Source: Kribbella pratensis
GTDB taxonomy: Bacteria > Actinomycetota > Actinomycetes > Propionibacteriales > Kribbellaceae
Direction: 5' to 3'
NCBI RefSeq assembly: GCF_004366075.1
Contig: NZ_SODU01000001.1
Location: forward strand, 2,315,134 to 2,379,133
Length of the DNA: 64,000 nucleotides
Numbering within the stretch: the first letter of the stretch is position 1; every line of letters starts with the position of its first letter. The notes beneath the pieces are model-generated. The model saw nothing but the letters and a program-made list of their open reading frames with translations, ran no database searches and was not told the origin of the DNA. Made by a program: the position numbers and the translations under genes. Shown here piece after piece: positions 36,089 through 44,978 of this stretch.

Positions 36089-37030
36089 TCATTCCTTCTC
36101 GAAGAGGCCGCCGCGGGTCACGAACACCCAGGACAGCAGCAGCGCGACGACCAGCAGGATCAGCGAGATGGCGGCCGCGCCGTTGAAGTCGTTCTGCTGG
36201 AACGCGTACTGATAGGCGAGCTGATTCAGCGAATAGTCGTTGGGGACCACCGCGTTGCTGGCCTGACTGAGCAGTTGCGGTTCGACGAACAGTTGCGTGC
36301 CGGCGGCGAGGGACATGACCCCCATGTAGGCGATCCACTTGCGGAGCAGCGGCAGCTGGATCCGGAGTGCGATCTGTACGGCGCCGGCGCCGTCGACCTG
36401 GGCCGCTTCGAGCACTTCCGTGCTGATGTTGTTGAGCGCGCCGTACATGATCACGATCCATCCGCCGGCTCCGGTCCAGAACGCGATGATCGCGAAGATC
36501 GCCGGCAGGTTCCCGGGCTGGATGACCGCCACGAAACTGTCGAACCCGAACGCCCGCAGCAGGCCGCTGACCGGGCTGGCCGTCGGATCGAGGACGAACA
36601 GCCAGAGCAGGACGCTGGACGCGCCGGCGAGAGCGCCGGGGAGGTAGTAGACGAAGCGCAGGGCCGTGCTCGCCCACCGGAGACGTACGGCGTGGACGAG
36701 CAACGCCAGACCCACGACGAAGACGACCAGCGCGACGAGCCAGATGACCAGGTAGAGGGTCACATGCAGCACAGCCGGCCAGAACCTGAAGTCACTGACG
36801 ACCTTCGTGAAGTTGCCGACGCCGGCGAACCCGCCGTCGGCGTTCGTGAACGCCAGCAGGACCGCGTACAGCGAAGGAACAACCCCGAATGCCAGCGCGA
36901 GCAGGGCGTAGAGCGAGACGAAGACGTAGCCGATCGGCGTGCGACCGGGTCCCCGGCCGGTCGGCCGGCCCGGCCGCCGACGCTCGAAGGCGCCGGCGGC
37001 CAGCTCGTCGCTCGGTGGAGCGATGGTCAT
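36089..37030 (-). CDS. Sugar ABC transporter permease (MalF-like)
   Basis: A 313-residue permease with a long basic N-terminus and six membrane spans. The EAA loop reads AAQVDGAGAVQIALRIQLPLLRK. It follows the binding protein with a one-base gap and overlaps the next permease region. No ATPase gene lies in the locus, so a shared MsmK/MalK-type ATPase encoded elsewhere is needed. Confidence 0.9.
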   Translation of the reverse strand: MTIAPPSDELAAGAFERRRPGRPTGRGPGRTPIGYVFVSLYALLALAFGVVPSLYAVLLAFTNADGGFAGVGNFTKVVSDFRFWPAVLHVTLYLVIWLVALVVFVVGLALLVHAVRLRWASTALRFVYYLPGALAGASSVLLWLFVLDPTASPVSGLLRAFGFDSFVAVIQPGNLPAIFAIIAFWTGAGGWIVIMYGALNNISTEVLEAAQVDGAGAVQIALRIQLPLLRKWIAYMGVMSLAAGTQLFVEPQLLSQASNAVVPNDYSLNQLAYQYAFQQNDFNGAAAISLILLVVALLLSWVFVTRGGLFEKE

Positions 37031-37031
37031 T

Positions 37032-38405
37032 TCAGTTCACCGAGTATCCGTTGACCTTGGCTTGGTTCTCGATCGCCTGCTGCCACGTCGGCAGCAGTTC
37101 GACGATCGACTTGCCGCCGGTGATCGCGGTGGTCATCGTCTTCGCCCAGATCGCTTCCTGGCTGAAGATGCCGTAACCCCAGCCGTCCCATACCTGCGAG
37201 GCAGCGGTCACCACCGGCTGAAGCGAGGTTGCGAAGTACTTGCTGGACTCCTGCTTCGCGACCCACTTCTCAGCCGCCGGCGCATAAGCGGGGTAGCCGG
37301 GCGCGACACTCACCTGGTAGTCGTCGGCGGTGGTGACGAACTGGACGAACTTCTCGGCGGCCGCGAGGTTCTTGGAATGGCTGGAGACGAACCATGTCCC
37401 GCCACCCACGTTGCCCGTGACAGGTTTGTCGTCGCCCTTCCACGGCAGCGGCGCGGCGATACCGAGCTGGCCGGCGGGCACGTTCAGGGACTGCGGGTTG
37501 TTGAAGATCGCCCCGGCATACCAGGCCGGCCCGGGCATCATCAGCACCTTGCCGGAGTACTTCTTCACGAACTCCGGGGTGAAGACGCTGACGACGGGGA
37601 CGGTTCCGTTCCCGCGGAGCGTGTCGAGCATCGACGCCGCTCGCTTGCACTCGGTGGTGTCGGTGTTCACCTTCACCGACTTGGGACCGGTGATGCCGTT
37701 GGCCTGGCACTTGCTGGCCCACAGGAACACTTCCGGCGTCCATGCGTCACCAGCTGTGCCGATGATGTATCCGGGATGCTCGTTCGCCACTTTCTCCCCG
37801 AGGGCCTGGTACTCCTCCCAGGTGGTCGGCACGGCGTAGCCGAACTGGTCCATCAGCTTCTTGTTGTACCAGAGCACAGCCTGAGCGAGGTCGTTGCGGA
37901 GGCAATACACCTGGCCGTCCACAGTGCAAGGGTTGAGCGACCCTCCGGTGAACTTCGCGAGCGTGTCACCAGGGACCAGACCTTTGTCCAGCACGGCCGC
38001 GAACGCCTGCTTGCCGCCGCTCTTCTGACTGGCCCAAGCCGCGTCGTTGTTCTGGGTCGAGAACACGACGTCGGGCCAGCCGCTGCCGGCCCGGTCGAAG
38101 AGCTGCATCTTCGTGCGGAACGAGTTCGATCCGTTCGCCGACCCGTCGTACGCGACAACCTCGATCTTCGTGTCCGGATTGGCCTTCTGGAACGCCTTCG
38201 CGGCGGCCTGACGGTCGGCGTCCACCCAGACGGTGATCGTCGCGGACGCGTCCTGCGTCACTTCGGGAAAGCCGAACGACCCGTTCGCCGAGGTGCCTTT
38301 GGTACTGCAACCGGCGAGGGCGAGGAGCGCCGTCCCGACGCAGAGTCCGGCGACTGTCAGCGCCGACCTGCGGCGCGAACGAACCCCAGTGTGGATTCCG
38401 GCCAT
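37032..38405 (-). CDS. Sugar ABC transporter substrate-binding lipoprotein
   Basis: A 457-residue exported lipoprotein of the extracellular solute-binding family 1. The signal peptide ends with the lipobox ALLALAGC (Cys33), and the mature part begins STKGTSANGS. WYNKKLMDQFGYAVPTTWEEYQAL is typical of family 1 binding proteins. It captures the sugar and hands it to the two permeases. The operator at 38471-38480 lies 66 bp upstream and likely controls the whole leftward operon down to the lactonase. Confidence 0.9.
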   Translation of the reverse strand: MAGIHTGVRSRRRSALTVAGLCVGTALLALAGCSTKGTSANGSFGFPEVTQDASATITVWVDADRQAAAKAFQKANPDTKIEVVAYDGSANGSNSFRTKMQLFDRAGSGWPDVVFSTQNNDAAWASQKSGGKQAFAAVLDKGLVPGDTLAKFTGGSLNPCTVDGQVYCLRNDLAQAVLWYNKKLMDQFGYAVPTTWEEYQALGEKVANEHPGYIIGTAGDAWTPEVFLWASKCQANGITGPKSVKVNTDTTECKRAASMLDTLRGNGTVPVVSVFTPEFVKKYSGKVLMMPGPAWYAGAIFNNPQSLNVPAGQLGIAAPLPWKGDDKPVTGNVGGGTWFVSSHSKNLAAAEKFVQFVTTADDYQVSVAPGYPAYAPAAEKWVAKQESSKYFATSLQPVVTAASQVWDGWGYGIFSQEAIWAKTMTTAITGGKSIVELLPTWQQAIENQAKVNGYSVN

Positions 38406-38470
38406 GAGTTGTCCTTGTCTTGTCGACTCCGTTGACGAATCGGAGTGGGTCGTGATTCGAGACTATAGGG

Positions 38471-38480
38471 CATACGTATG
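38471..38480. promoter_or_regulatory. CATACGTATG operator upstream of the ABC operon
   Basis: The perfect palindrome CATACGTATG, extended by ATG on the right, lies between the binding-protein gene start (38405) and the stop of the SDR gene (38523). Confidence 0.75.
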
Positions 38481-38522
38481 ATGTTTGCCAGTAGACCCGT
38501 GACGCTGAGAACAGTGGTCACG

Positions 38523-39284
38523 TCACCGGCCGAGCCAACCGCCGTCGACCGGGAGGATCGTCCCGGAGACGTAGCGAGCGGCGTCCGACGCCAAGAAGAC
38601 AGCAGCGCCGGCGATGTCCTCCGCCGTACCCCATCGCCCCGCCGGGATCCGCTCGAGGATGGCCCGGGAGCGATCAGGGTCGTCCCGCAGCGCCTGCGTG
38701 TTGTCGGTCGCGATGTAGCCGGGAGCGATGCCGTTCACCGTCACGCCGCGCCCCGCCCACTCGTTGGACAGGGCGCGGATCAGCCCCGCCGTACCGGACT
38801 TGGCGGCCGCGTAGCCCGGGACATTGATGCCGCCCTGGAACGACAGCAGTGAGGCTGTGAAGACGATGCGGCCGTACTCGGCCTGCAGCATCCGCCGACC
38901 CAGAATCTGGCTGAGCACGAACGTGCTCGTGAGATCGACCTCGAGCACCTCGTCGAACCAGTCGAGGGGATGCTCGGCCGCAGGAGCGCGGCGGATGGTT
39001 CCGGCGTTGTTGACCAGGATGTCTACCTGACGATCCGCCGCGGCGAGCGCTTCGGCAAACGCGATCACCGCTGTGCGATCGGCGAAGTCCACGCGATGTC
39101 CCGAAAAGTCGCGGCCGAGCTGACGCACGCGATCTCCGATCGCTGACGACGCAGGGTCGAGAGTGGCCGACACACCGACGATGTCGGCACCGGCAGCAGC
39201 CAGCGCCTCGGCAACAGCGAACCCGATCCCGCGCTTCGCGCCGGTCACCACAGCGAGGCGGCCGGTCAGATCGAATGGATTCAT
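38523..39284 (-). CDS. Short-chain dehydrogenase (KduD-like)
   Basis: A 253-residue NAD(P)-dependent dehydrogenase with GAKRGIG (cofactor), NNAG, and the catalytic Ser-Tyr-Lys in SLLSFQGGINVPGYAAAK. The ending IPAGRWGTAEDIAGAAVFLASDAARYVSG is typical of KduD-like enzymes acting on 2-keto-3-deoxy sugar acids. In the inferred pathway it would oxidise 2-keto-3-deoxy-L-fuconate. The start overlaps the stop of the zinc dehydrogenase by four bases (ATGA). Confidence 0.85.
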   Translation of the reverse strand: MNPFDLTGRLAVVTGAKRGIGFAVAEALAAAGADIVGVSATLDPASSAIGDRVRQLGRDFSGHRVDFADRTAVIAFAEALAAADRQVDILVNNAGTIRRAPAAEHPLDWFDEVLEVDLTSTFVLSQILGRRMLQAEYGRIVFTASLLSFQGGINVPGYAAAKSGTAGLIRALSNEWAGRGVTVNGIAPGYIATDNTQALRDDPDRSRAILERIPAGRWGTAEDIAGAAVFLASDAARYVSGTILPVDGGWLGR

Positions 39285-40300
39285 GAGGCGTTCAGCTCCA
39301 CGAGCAGCTTCATCGCCTGCCCTGCTTCGAGGACGCCGAAGGCCGATTGGACCTCCGTCAGCGGCACGACGGCGGTGACGAGTTTGTCCGCCGGTATCGT
39401 GCCTTCGGCAACGAGTTCGGCGGCGCGCTCGAAGTCGCGTCGCTCGTAGACCCGCGCGCCGAGGATCCGCAGCTCTCTCCAGAACACGCGATGAAGGTCC
39501 AGCGGGCGCGGTTGCGCATGGATGGCCACCACGACGAGGGTCCCGCGGACCTTCACCAGATCGGTGGCGCCCTGAACGGCGGCCGCGGAGCCGGAGACCT
39601 CGAACACGACATTCGCTCCGGCGCCACCTGTCCACTCCTCCACCCAGGCGGCCTGATCCACGGACGAAGGATCCAGCGTTGCGAGTCCTAGCTCGGCAGC
39701 AGTGGCCCTGCGGGCGGGGTCGATCTCCGCGATCACGACCTCAGCACCGAACGCGACGGCGACGGTCGCGATCAGGACACCGATCGGGCCCGCACCGATG
39801 ACGACAGCCTTGTCGCCCGCCTCGATCTCGGACCGACGTACGTCGTGGACCGCGACGGCTACCGGCTCCACGAGCGCGGCGTCTCGCAGCGAGACCCCGG
39901 AGGGCAGTCGCACGAGGGTCGATGCCGGGACGTTCCAGTACTGCTGGAGAGCCCCGGGACTGTCTATGCCGATGAAGTTCAGGTGCTGGCAGATGTGCTC
40001 GTTACCTGCCCGGCAGGCGGGACACGTGCCGTCCCAGACAAGCGGCATCACGGTCACCGGGTCACCGATCGACCAGCCCTCGACACCAGGGCCGAGGTCG
40101 ACGATCGTGCCCGACATCTCGTGCCCGATGGTCGCCGGCTTGCTGACGCGGCCGTCCATGTCACCGTGGAACACGTGGAGATCGGTGCCACAGATGCCGA
40201 CATAGGCCACCGCGATCCGGACCTCGCCGCGGCGCAGATCGGCCGGTGCGCGCTCCTCGACCGCCATCGTCCGGTCACCCACATAGTTCACCGCCAACAT
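39281..40300 (-). CDS. Zinc-dependent sugar/polyol dehydrogenase
   Basis: A 339-residue medium-chain dehydrogenase. Catalytic zinc ligands appear in GICGTDLHVFHG and ATIGHEMSG; the structural-zinc loop CPACRAGNEHIC shows only three cysteines. The NAD-binding motif is VVIGAGPIGVLIA. The start ATG at 40300 has AAGGAAG upstream. It is related to L-idonate/threonine-type dehydrogenases; in this locus it may oxidise a sugar or a pathway intermediate. Confidence 0.85.
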   Translation of the reverse strand: MLAVNYVGDRTMAVEERAPADLRRGEVRIAVAYVGICGTDLHVFHGDMDGRVSKPATIGHEMSGTIVDLGPGVEGWSIGDPVTVMPLVWDGTCPACRAGNEHICQHLNFIGIDSPGALQQYWNVPASTLVRLPSGVSLRDAALVEPVAVAVHDVRRSEIEAGDKAVVIGAGPIGVLIATVAVAFGAEVVIAEIDPARRATAAELGLATLDPSSVDQAAWVEEWTGGAGANVVFEVSGSAAAVQGATDLVKVRGTLVVVAIHAQPRPLDLHRVFWRELRILGARVYERRDFERAAELVAEGTIPADKLVTAVVPLTEVQSAFGVLEAGQAMKLLVELNAS

Positions 40301-40383
40301 CGCTCTCACTTCCTTCTCGATCGGCACCGCGGCCGGAAGGGCCGGCGGGCCTGCGCAGCCTAACCCAGGACCGATACAAACGT

Positions 40384-40394
40384 AATACGTATGT
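40384..40394. promoter_or_regulatory. Operator between divergent dehydrogenase and aldo-keto reductase
   Basis: AATACGTATGT contains the palindrome ATACGTAT (40385-40392). It lies 84 bp from the zinc dehydrogenase start and 25 bp from the aldo-keto reductase start, so it can serve both directions. Confidence 0.65.
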
Positions 40395-40418
40395 TGAAAT
40401 GCGATACCGTCCACAGCC

Positions 40419-41438
40419 ATGGACAACGACCACCTTTCCGGCGCGGCCACTCAGCCGTTGCCGACGCGACGTCTTCGCACCGGCCACCAACTCACCGAGC
40501 TGGGACTGGGCGCTTCCCAGTTCGGCAACCTGTTCACGGAAACCACCGACGAGCAATCGGCGCGCGCCGTCGAGGCAGCGCTCGACGAGGGGATCCGCTA
40601 CTTCGACACGGCACCCCACTACGGCTTGGGTCTGTCCGAACACCGGCTCGGCCAGGCCCTGCACGACATCGCCGTCGACGTCCTCGTCTCCTCGAAGGTG
40701 GGGCGCCTGCTGGTCGAGAGCCCGGAGACGGCCGATCGACTCGACGACGACGGGTTCGTCGTACCGGCGACGAAGAGACGGGTCTGGGACTTCAGCCGTG
40801 ACGGGATCCTCCGTTCTGTGGAGCAGTCGCTCGTACGACTCGGTACCGACCGACTGGATCTCGCCTATCTGCACGATCCGGACGACCATTGGGAGGCGGC
40901 CTCCACCAGTGGAATCTCGGCCCTGGTGGAGCTTCGGGACCAAGGCGTGGTCGGCGCGATCGGCGCCGGCATGAACCAAGCGGCGATGCTGACCGAGTTC
41001 GTCAGGCGGACCGACGTCGATGTCGTCATGGTCGCCGGGCGGTTCACACTCCTCGACCAGTCAGCTCTCGAGGATCTCCTGCCCATGGCCCATGAGCGAG
41101 GCGTCGGCGTTGTCGCCGCGGCGATCTACAACTCCGGGCTGCTCAGTAAGGCGACGGTCGACACCTCCGCGCACTACGACTACTCGCAGGCGCCGAGCAG
41201 CGTCGTCGACCTGGCTGTCCGCGTGGCCGAGGTCTGCGAACGGCACGGCGTGAGCCTTCCCGCGGCCGCCGTCCAGTACCCGCTGCGTCATCCCGCAGTC
41301 GTGTCGGTGGTGACCGGGATGCGGACCGAGCAGCACGTGCGGAGCACCGTGAGCCGGTACCGGGAGGACATCCCGGAGTCGCTCTGGGAGGAGCTGCACG
41401 CAAGCGGTCTCGCCCCGGACCCCGCTCGGCGGAGCTAG
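40419..41438 (+). CDS. Aldo-keto reductase, L-fucose dehydrogenase-like
   Basis: A 339-residue AKR-fold enzyme resembling D-threo-aldose 1-dehydrogenase/L-fucose dehydrogenase. The catalytic tetrad is visible: Asp and Tyr in YFDTAPHYGLGLSEHRLG, Lys in VSSKVGRLL, and His in LAYLHDPDDHW. It likely oxidises the sugar at C1 to the lactone that the lactonase then opens. Its position at the divergent operator supports co-regulation with the rest of the sugar locus. Confidence 0.83.
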   Translation: MDNDHLSGAATQPLPTRRLRTGHQLTELGLGASQFGNLFTETTDEQSARAVEAALDEGIRYFDTAPHYGLGLSEHRLGQALHDIAVDVLVSSKVGRLLVESPETADRLDDDGFVVPATKRRVWDFSRDGILRSVEQSLVRLGTDRLDLAYLHDPDDHWEAASTSGISALVELRDQGVVGAIGAGMNQAAMLTEFVRRTDVDVVMVAGRFTLLDQSALEDLLPMAHERGVGVVAAAIYNSGLLSKATVDTSAHYDYSQAPSSVVDLAVRVAEVCERHGVSLPAAAVQYPLRHPAVVSVVTGMRTEQHVRSTVSRYREDIPESLWEELHASGLAPDPARRS

Positions 41439-41474
41439 GCATACTCACGCCGTACGAGCTCTTGTCGCAAACAT

Positions 41475-41484
41475 CATACGTATG
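41475..41484. promoter_or_regulatory. CATACGTATG operator upstream of the secreted beta-helix enzyme
   Basis: The perfect palindrome, in the context ATCATACGTATGCTAAC, lies 50 bp upstream of the start at 41535. Confidence 0.75.
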
Positions 41485-41534
41485 CTAACTCTGTTCCGGG
41501 GTATCGACGCCCCCTCAACAGGAAGCGATCGAAC

Positions 41535-44183
41535 ATGACATTGACGTCTGAATCACGACGCTCGATGGCCACGCCCGGGGGGCGCAGATCGGCCGTTCTC
41601 GCGTTGCTCGGCGCCGGCGCCGTCATCGCCTCGGTGCTCAGCCCGTCGAGTGCGCAGGCCGCGCCCGCGACCGTCTACTACGCAGCGCCCGACGGCAAGG
41701 ACTCCGGACACTGCAGCCAGGCGATGCCGTGCACTCTGGAGCGAGCGCAGCACGTGGTCCGGCCGGCCGCCAAGTACGGGGACGTGACCGTACAACTTGC
41801 CGATGGCAACTACCGTCTCGACGCGCCGCTCAGGTTCGGGCCCGAGGACGGCGGCGGCGACCACACCATCCGCTGGACTGCCGCACCCGGCGCCCACCCC
41901 GTCATCACGGGCGCGTCGAAGGTCACCGGCTGGTCCCAGTCCGACGTGGGGCGCGGGATCTGGGTGGCGGACACCCCGAGCGGCCTCGACACTCGTCAGC
42001 TGTACGTGAACGGCGTGATCGCGCCACGTGCGTCCATCCGCCTCGCCAACTCCGACGTCACTCCGACGGCGACGGGTCTCACCATCAAGAACCCTGCCCT
42101 GAGCTATCTGGCAACGCTTCCCGACCAGAGCAGGATCGAGTTCGAGTCACTGGGCGACTTCACCAACCGGTACTCTCCGGTCAAGAGCATCAGCACGACC
42201 GAGATCACGATGGCGCAGCCGGCCTGGGACAACAACACCTGGGGCTGGGACACGGTCCAGAACTCGTTCCTGGCCGGGCCGAGCTGGTACCTCGACAACT
42301 CGCTGAGCTTCCTGACCCAGGTCGGCCAATGGTACATCGATCCGACCGGCGGAAAGCTCTACTACAAGCCGGCCGACGGCGTGGACCCGAACCAGCTCGA
42401 TGTCGAACTCCCCCGGCTGCAGTCACTGCTCAGCATTGGCGGGACCTACGACCAGCCGGTCACCGGACTCACCTTCGAGGGCATCCAGTTCTCCGGTACG
42501 TCGTGGCTCGGCCCCTCGACAGACGGGTACGCCGACCAGCAGAACGGGCTGTTCATCAAGGGTTCCTACGACTACCGCCCCGCCGACGCCTTCGCCAGTT
42601 GCTCGCGCGGCTGTGAGATGTTCGAGCGGGCGCGCACCACGTGGTACCAGGAACCGGCCGCGGTCCAGGTGTCGGCCGCGGGCCGCATCTCGTTCACCGG
42701 AAACACGTTCACCAACCTCGGACAGTCGGCACTCGGGATCGGGAACGACGCGAACGCCACCACCACCGGAGTCGGGCTCGGCGCGAGCGACATCGACGTG
42801 GTCGGCAACCGGTTCACGGAGAACAGCGGCCACGGCGTCGCCGTCGGCGGCGTACTGCCCGACGCGCACCACCCCAGCGACCCGCGGATGACCAACCAGG
42901 ACATCCTCGTCGAGAACAACACGATCAACCGGGTTGCCGTGGACTACAAGGACAACAGCGGCATCCTCAGCACCTACGTCACCGACGCGAGGATCCTCCA
43001 CAACGAGGTCTCCAACGTGCCGTACGACGGCATCGACACCGGCTACGGCTGGGGGATCAACGACGCCGGAGGGTCGAACGACTACGTCGACCGCGGCTAC
43101 TACAAGTGGAACACGCTGTACTCGACACCGACCACGCTCAAGGACAACCGCGTCGAGGGCAACCTCGTGCACAACACGAAGGCACGCTTCGCCGACGGCG
43201 GATCGGTCTACAACCTGTCGGCGAGCCCCGGCACGGTGGTCAGCAAGAACTACCTGTTCAACATCTCGGGGGTCGGCCTGTACCTCGACGAGGGCTCGCG
43301 CTCGATGACCTACGAGAACAACGTGGTCCAGGGCGGCTCGTTCGTCTTCACCAACGCCTACAGCCTCCGGAACAACACCAGCGACAACGTGATCCAGAAC
43401 AACTGGTACAACTCCGGAGGGGCCTCCACGCCCAACGCCGCCGCGCACAACAACAAGCTGATCAACAACGTGAAGATCAGTGGGGCCAACTGGCCGGCGG
43501 GCGCGCGGGAGGTGATCTGCGCAGCAGGTGTCGAACCGCAGTACCGGACCTCGCTCAACGCGAACCAGTTCGGCTTCACTGGCTGCTCGGTCGATGCGCC
43601 TGTCGCCTCCGGGTTCGCCACGGCCAAGGCCTCAGCTGTCAGCTCGTACTTCGGTCAGAGTGGCGGAGTCTTCGGGATCGCGGCCGCCGGTGCCGATGTC
43701 TGGGGCGGGGGCGGTCAGCACGACGACCAGTTCGGCTCGATCTACAAGGCCGGCGCGTTCGCATCACAGGCGAGCGTTTCTGCCAGGGTCGTCTCGGTCA
43801 ACGACGCCAACGCCTGGGCCAAGTCCGGAGTCATGGTCCGCAACGACATGACGAAGGCGGGCGCCTCCGCCGGCTATGCGGTCGTCGCGGCCACCGCCCG
43901 CAACGGTGTCGTGTTCGAGTGGGACGCCAACGGCGACGGCTACCTGGACAGCGAGGCGCGCGCGAGCGTCGACAGCTACCGTCCCGTGTGGGTGAAGCTC
44001 ACCCGATCCGGTACGTCGTTCAGCGCCTCCTACTCCTACGACGGTAAGAACTACGCTCCGGTCGGGGCCCCGGTGACCCTGACCTCGGCCGCAGCACAAC
44101 AGGACGCCGGCATCTTCTCCACCTCGCACGACGTGAACCAATCGGCCATCAACCAGTTCGACTCCGTCACATTCACCGGCTAG
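41535..44183 (+). CDS. Secreted right-handed beta-helix enzyme (GH141-like) with C-terminal lectin-like domain
   Basis: An 882-residue exported protein. A twin-Arg-free signal peptide ends at SAQA-APATVYY. The N-terminal part, ATVYYAAPDGKDSGHC and DVTVQLADGNYRLDAPLRFG, then HPVITGASKVTGW, matches the opening of GH141-type and related beta-helix glycosidases. Parallel beta-helix repeats with many Asn ladders (VENNTINRV, LKDNRVEGNLVHN) follow to about residue 660. The last 190 residues form a concanavalin-like domain with DANGDGYLD. GH141 members include alpha-L-fucosidases, which would supply the sugar for this locus. Family assignment is from memory of the motif. Confidence 0.72.
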   Translation: MTLTSESRRSMATPGGRRSAVLALLGAGAVIASVLSPSSAQAAPATVYYAAPDGKDSGHCSQAMPCTLERAQHVVRPAAKYGDVTVQLADGNYRLDAPLRFGPEDGGGDHTIRWTAAPGAHPVITGASKVTGWSQSDVGRGIWVADTPSGLDTRQLYVNGVIAPRASIRLANSDVTPTATGLTIKNPALSYLATLPDQSRIEFESLGDFTNRYSPVKSISTTEITMAQPAWDNNTWGWDTVQNSFLAGPSWYLDNSLSFLTQVGQWYIDPTGGKLYYKPADGVDPNQLDVELPRLQSLLSIGGTYDQPVTGLTFEGIQFSGTSWLGPSTDGYADQQNGLFIKGSYDYRPADAFASCSRGCEMFERARTTWYQEPAAVQVSAAGRISFTGNTFTNLGQSALGIGNDANATTTGVGLGASDIDVVGNRFTENSGHGVAVGGVLPDAHHPSDPRMTNQDILVENNTINRVAVDYKDNSGILSTYVTDARILHNEVSNVPYDGIDTGYGWGINDAGGSNDYVDRGYYKWNTLYSTPTTLKDNRVEGNLVHNTKARFADGGSVYNLSASPGTVVSKNYLFNISGVGLYLDEGSRSMTYENNVVQGGSFVFTNAYSLRNNTSDNVIQNNWYNSGGASTPNAAAHNNKLINNVKISGANWPAGAREVICAAGVEPQYRTSLNANQFGFTGCSVDAPVASGFATAKASAVSSYFGQSGGVFGIAAAGADVWGGGGQHDDQFGSIYKAGAFASQASVSARVVSVNDANAWAKSGVMVRNDMTKAGASAGYAVVAATARNGVVFEWDANGDGYLDSEARASVDSYRPVWVKLTRSGTSFSASYSYDGKNYAPVGAPVTLTSAAAQQDAGIFSTSHDVNQSAINQFDSVTFTG

Positions 44184-44223
44184 ACACCGGGGCGCATTGA
44201 CTGATCACCTCATCCACCGATGA

Positions 44224-44260
44224 CCGCAGGCCTTCCGTCGCAACGACGGAAGGCCTGCGG
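44224..44260. terminator. Terminator hairpin, copy 1
   Basis: CCGCAGGCCTTCCGTCG and its exact complement are separated by CAA, directly after the beta-helix gene. The same arms and the following CGTCT-CTGGTTCAG occur again at 45754. Confidence 0.75.
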
Positions 44261-44264
44261 CGTC

Positions 44265-44370
44265 TACTGGTTCAGGTCCAGCCACGGCTGGTCGTCGAGG
44301 TTGCGGCCGACGCTGCAACGCGGGCCGGCCATGATCGCCATCCACTGCGGCTGGTGCGTCACCGCACAGA
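44265..44370 (-). pseudogene. Possible C-terminal gene fragment
   Basis: On the minus strand the sequence reads openly to a stop at 44265 and ends MAGPRCSVGRNLDDQPWLDL followed by NQ. It looks like the real end of a protein placed in front of the hairpin, but no start or family is recognisable. It may be the tail of a lost gene. Confidence 0.3.
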
Positions 44371-44371
44371 C

Positions 44372-44903
44372 ATGATCACGCGCGACGTCCGGCTGCTGCG
44401 GACGGGCGCGGGGTACGCGCTCGCCTCGGCCCCGACGGCAGCGCTACGGAACTACGTCACCCGCACGCATCAGATCGGCGACGTACAGCTATCCGGCGTG
44501 CGCGACCTGGACCTGCGTGCGACGGCGTACGAACTCTCTTGCGAACTGGTCTGGAACCCCGCGTCGGCACGTCCAACATCGGATTCGAACTGCGCCGCGG
44601 ACCGCAAGGCGGCCGGCACGTGGCCGTCGGCACCTGCCTCAACGGGCCGTACGCCTACGTCACCGACGCCCCACCGGCAACCCGACAGGTGGCGAGTCAC
44701 AGACGCAGATCGACCCCTCGACCGGTCGACTGGCGATCCGCGTGCTTGTCGACCGCTCGAGCGTCGAGTACTTCATCGACGAAGGTCGCCACGTGCACTC
44801 GCATCGCGTCTTCCCATTTCCAGGCGACGACCACATCCGGCTGTTCGTCAACGACGGCGAGGCAACCTTCCGCGCCCTCACAATCCGCGAGCTCAAAGTC
44901 TGA
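44372..44903 (+). pseudogene. GH32 (levanase/inulinase-like) C-terminal remnant
   Basis: Three frames joined give the C-terminal beta-sandwich of a GH32 fructan hydrolase: MITRDVRLLRTGAGYALASA, then VGTSNIGFELRRGPQGG in a shifted frame, then RLAIRVLVDRSSVEYFIDEG and RVFPFPGDDHIRLFVNDGEA. There are at least two frameshifts and the catalytic propeller is missing. It lies between the two copies of the palindromic terminator. Confidence 0.7.
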
Positions 44904-44978
44904 ACCGCGGATGCCGACGCCATCGTCGCCGCGCACTGTGGGAGGCGCTTGGAGCGGTTCGGCTGGCAGGATGTCGGT

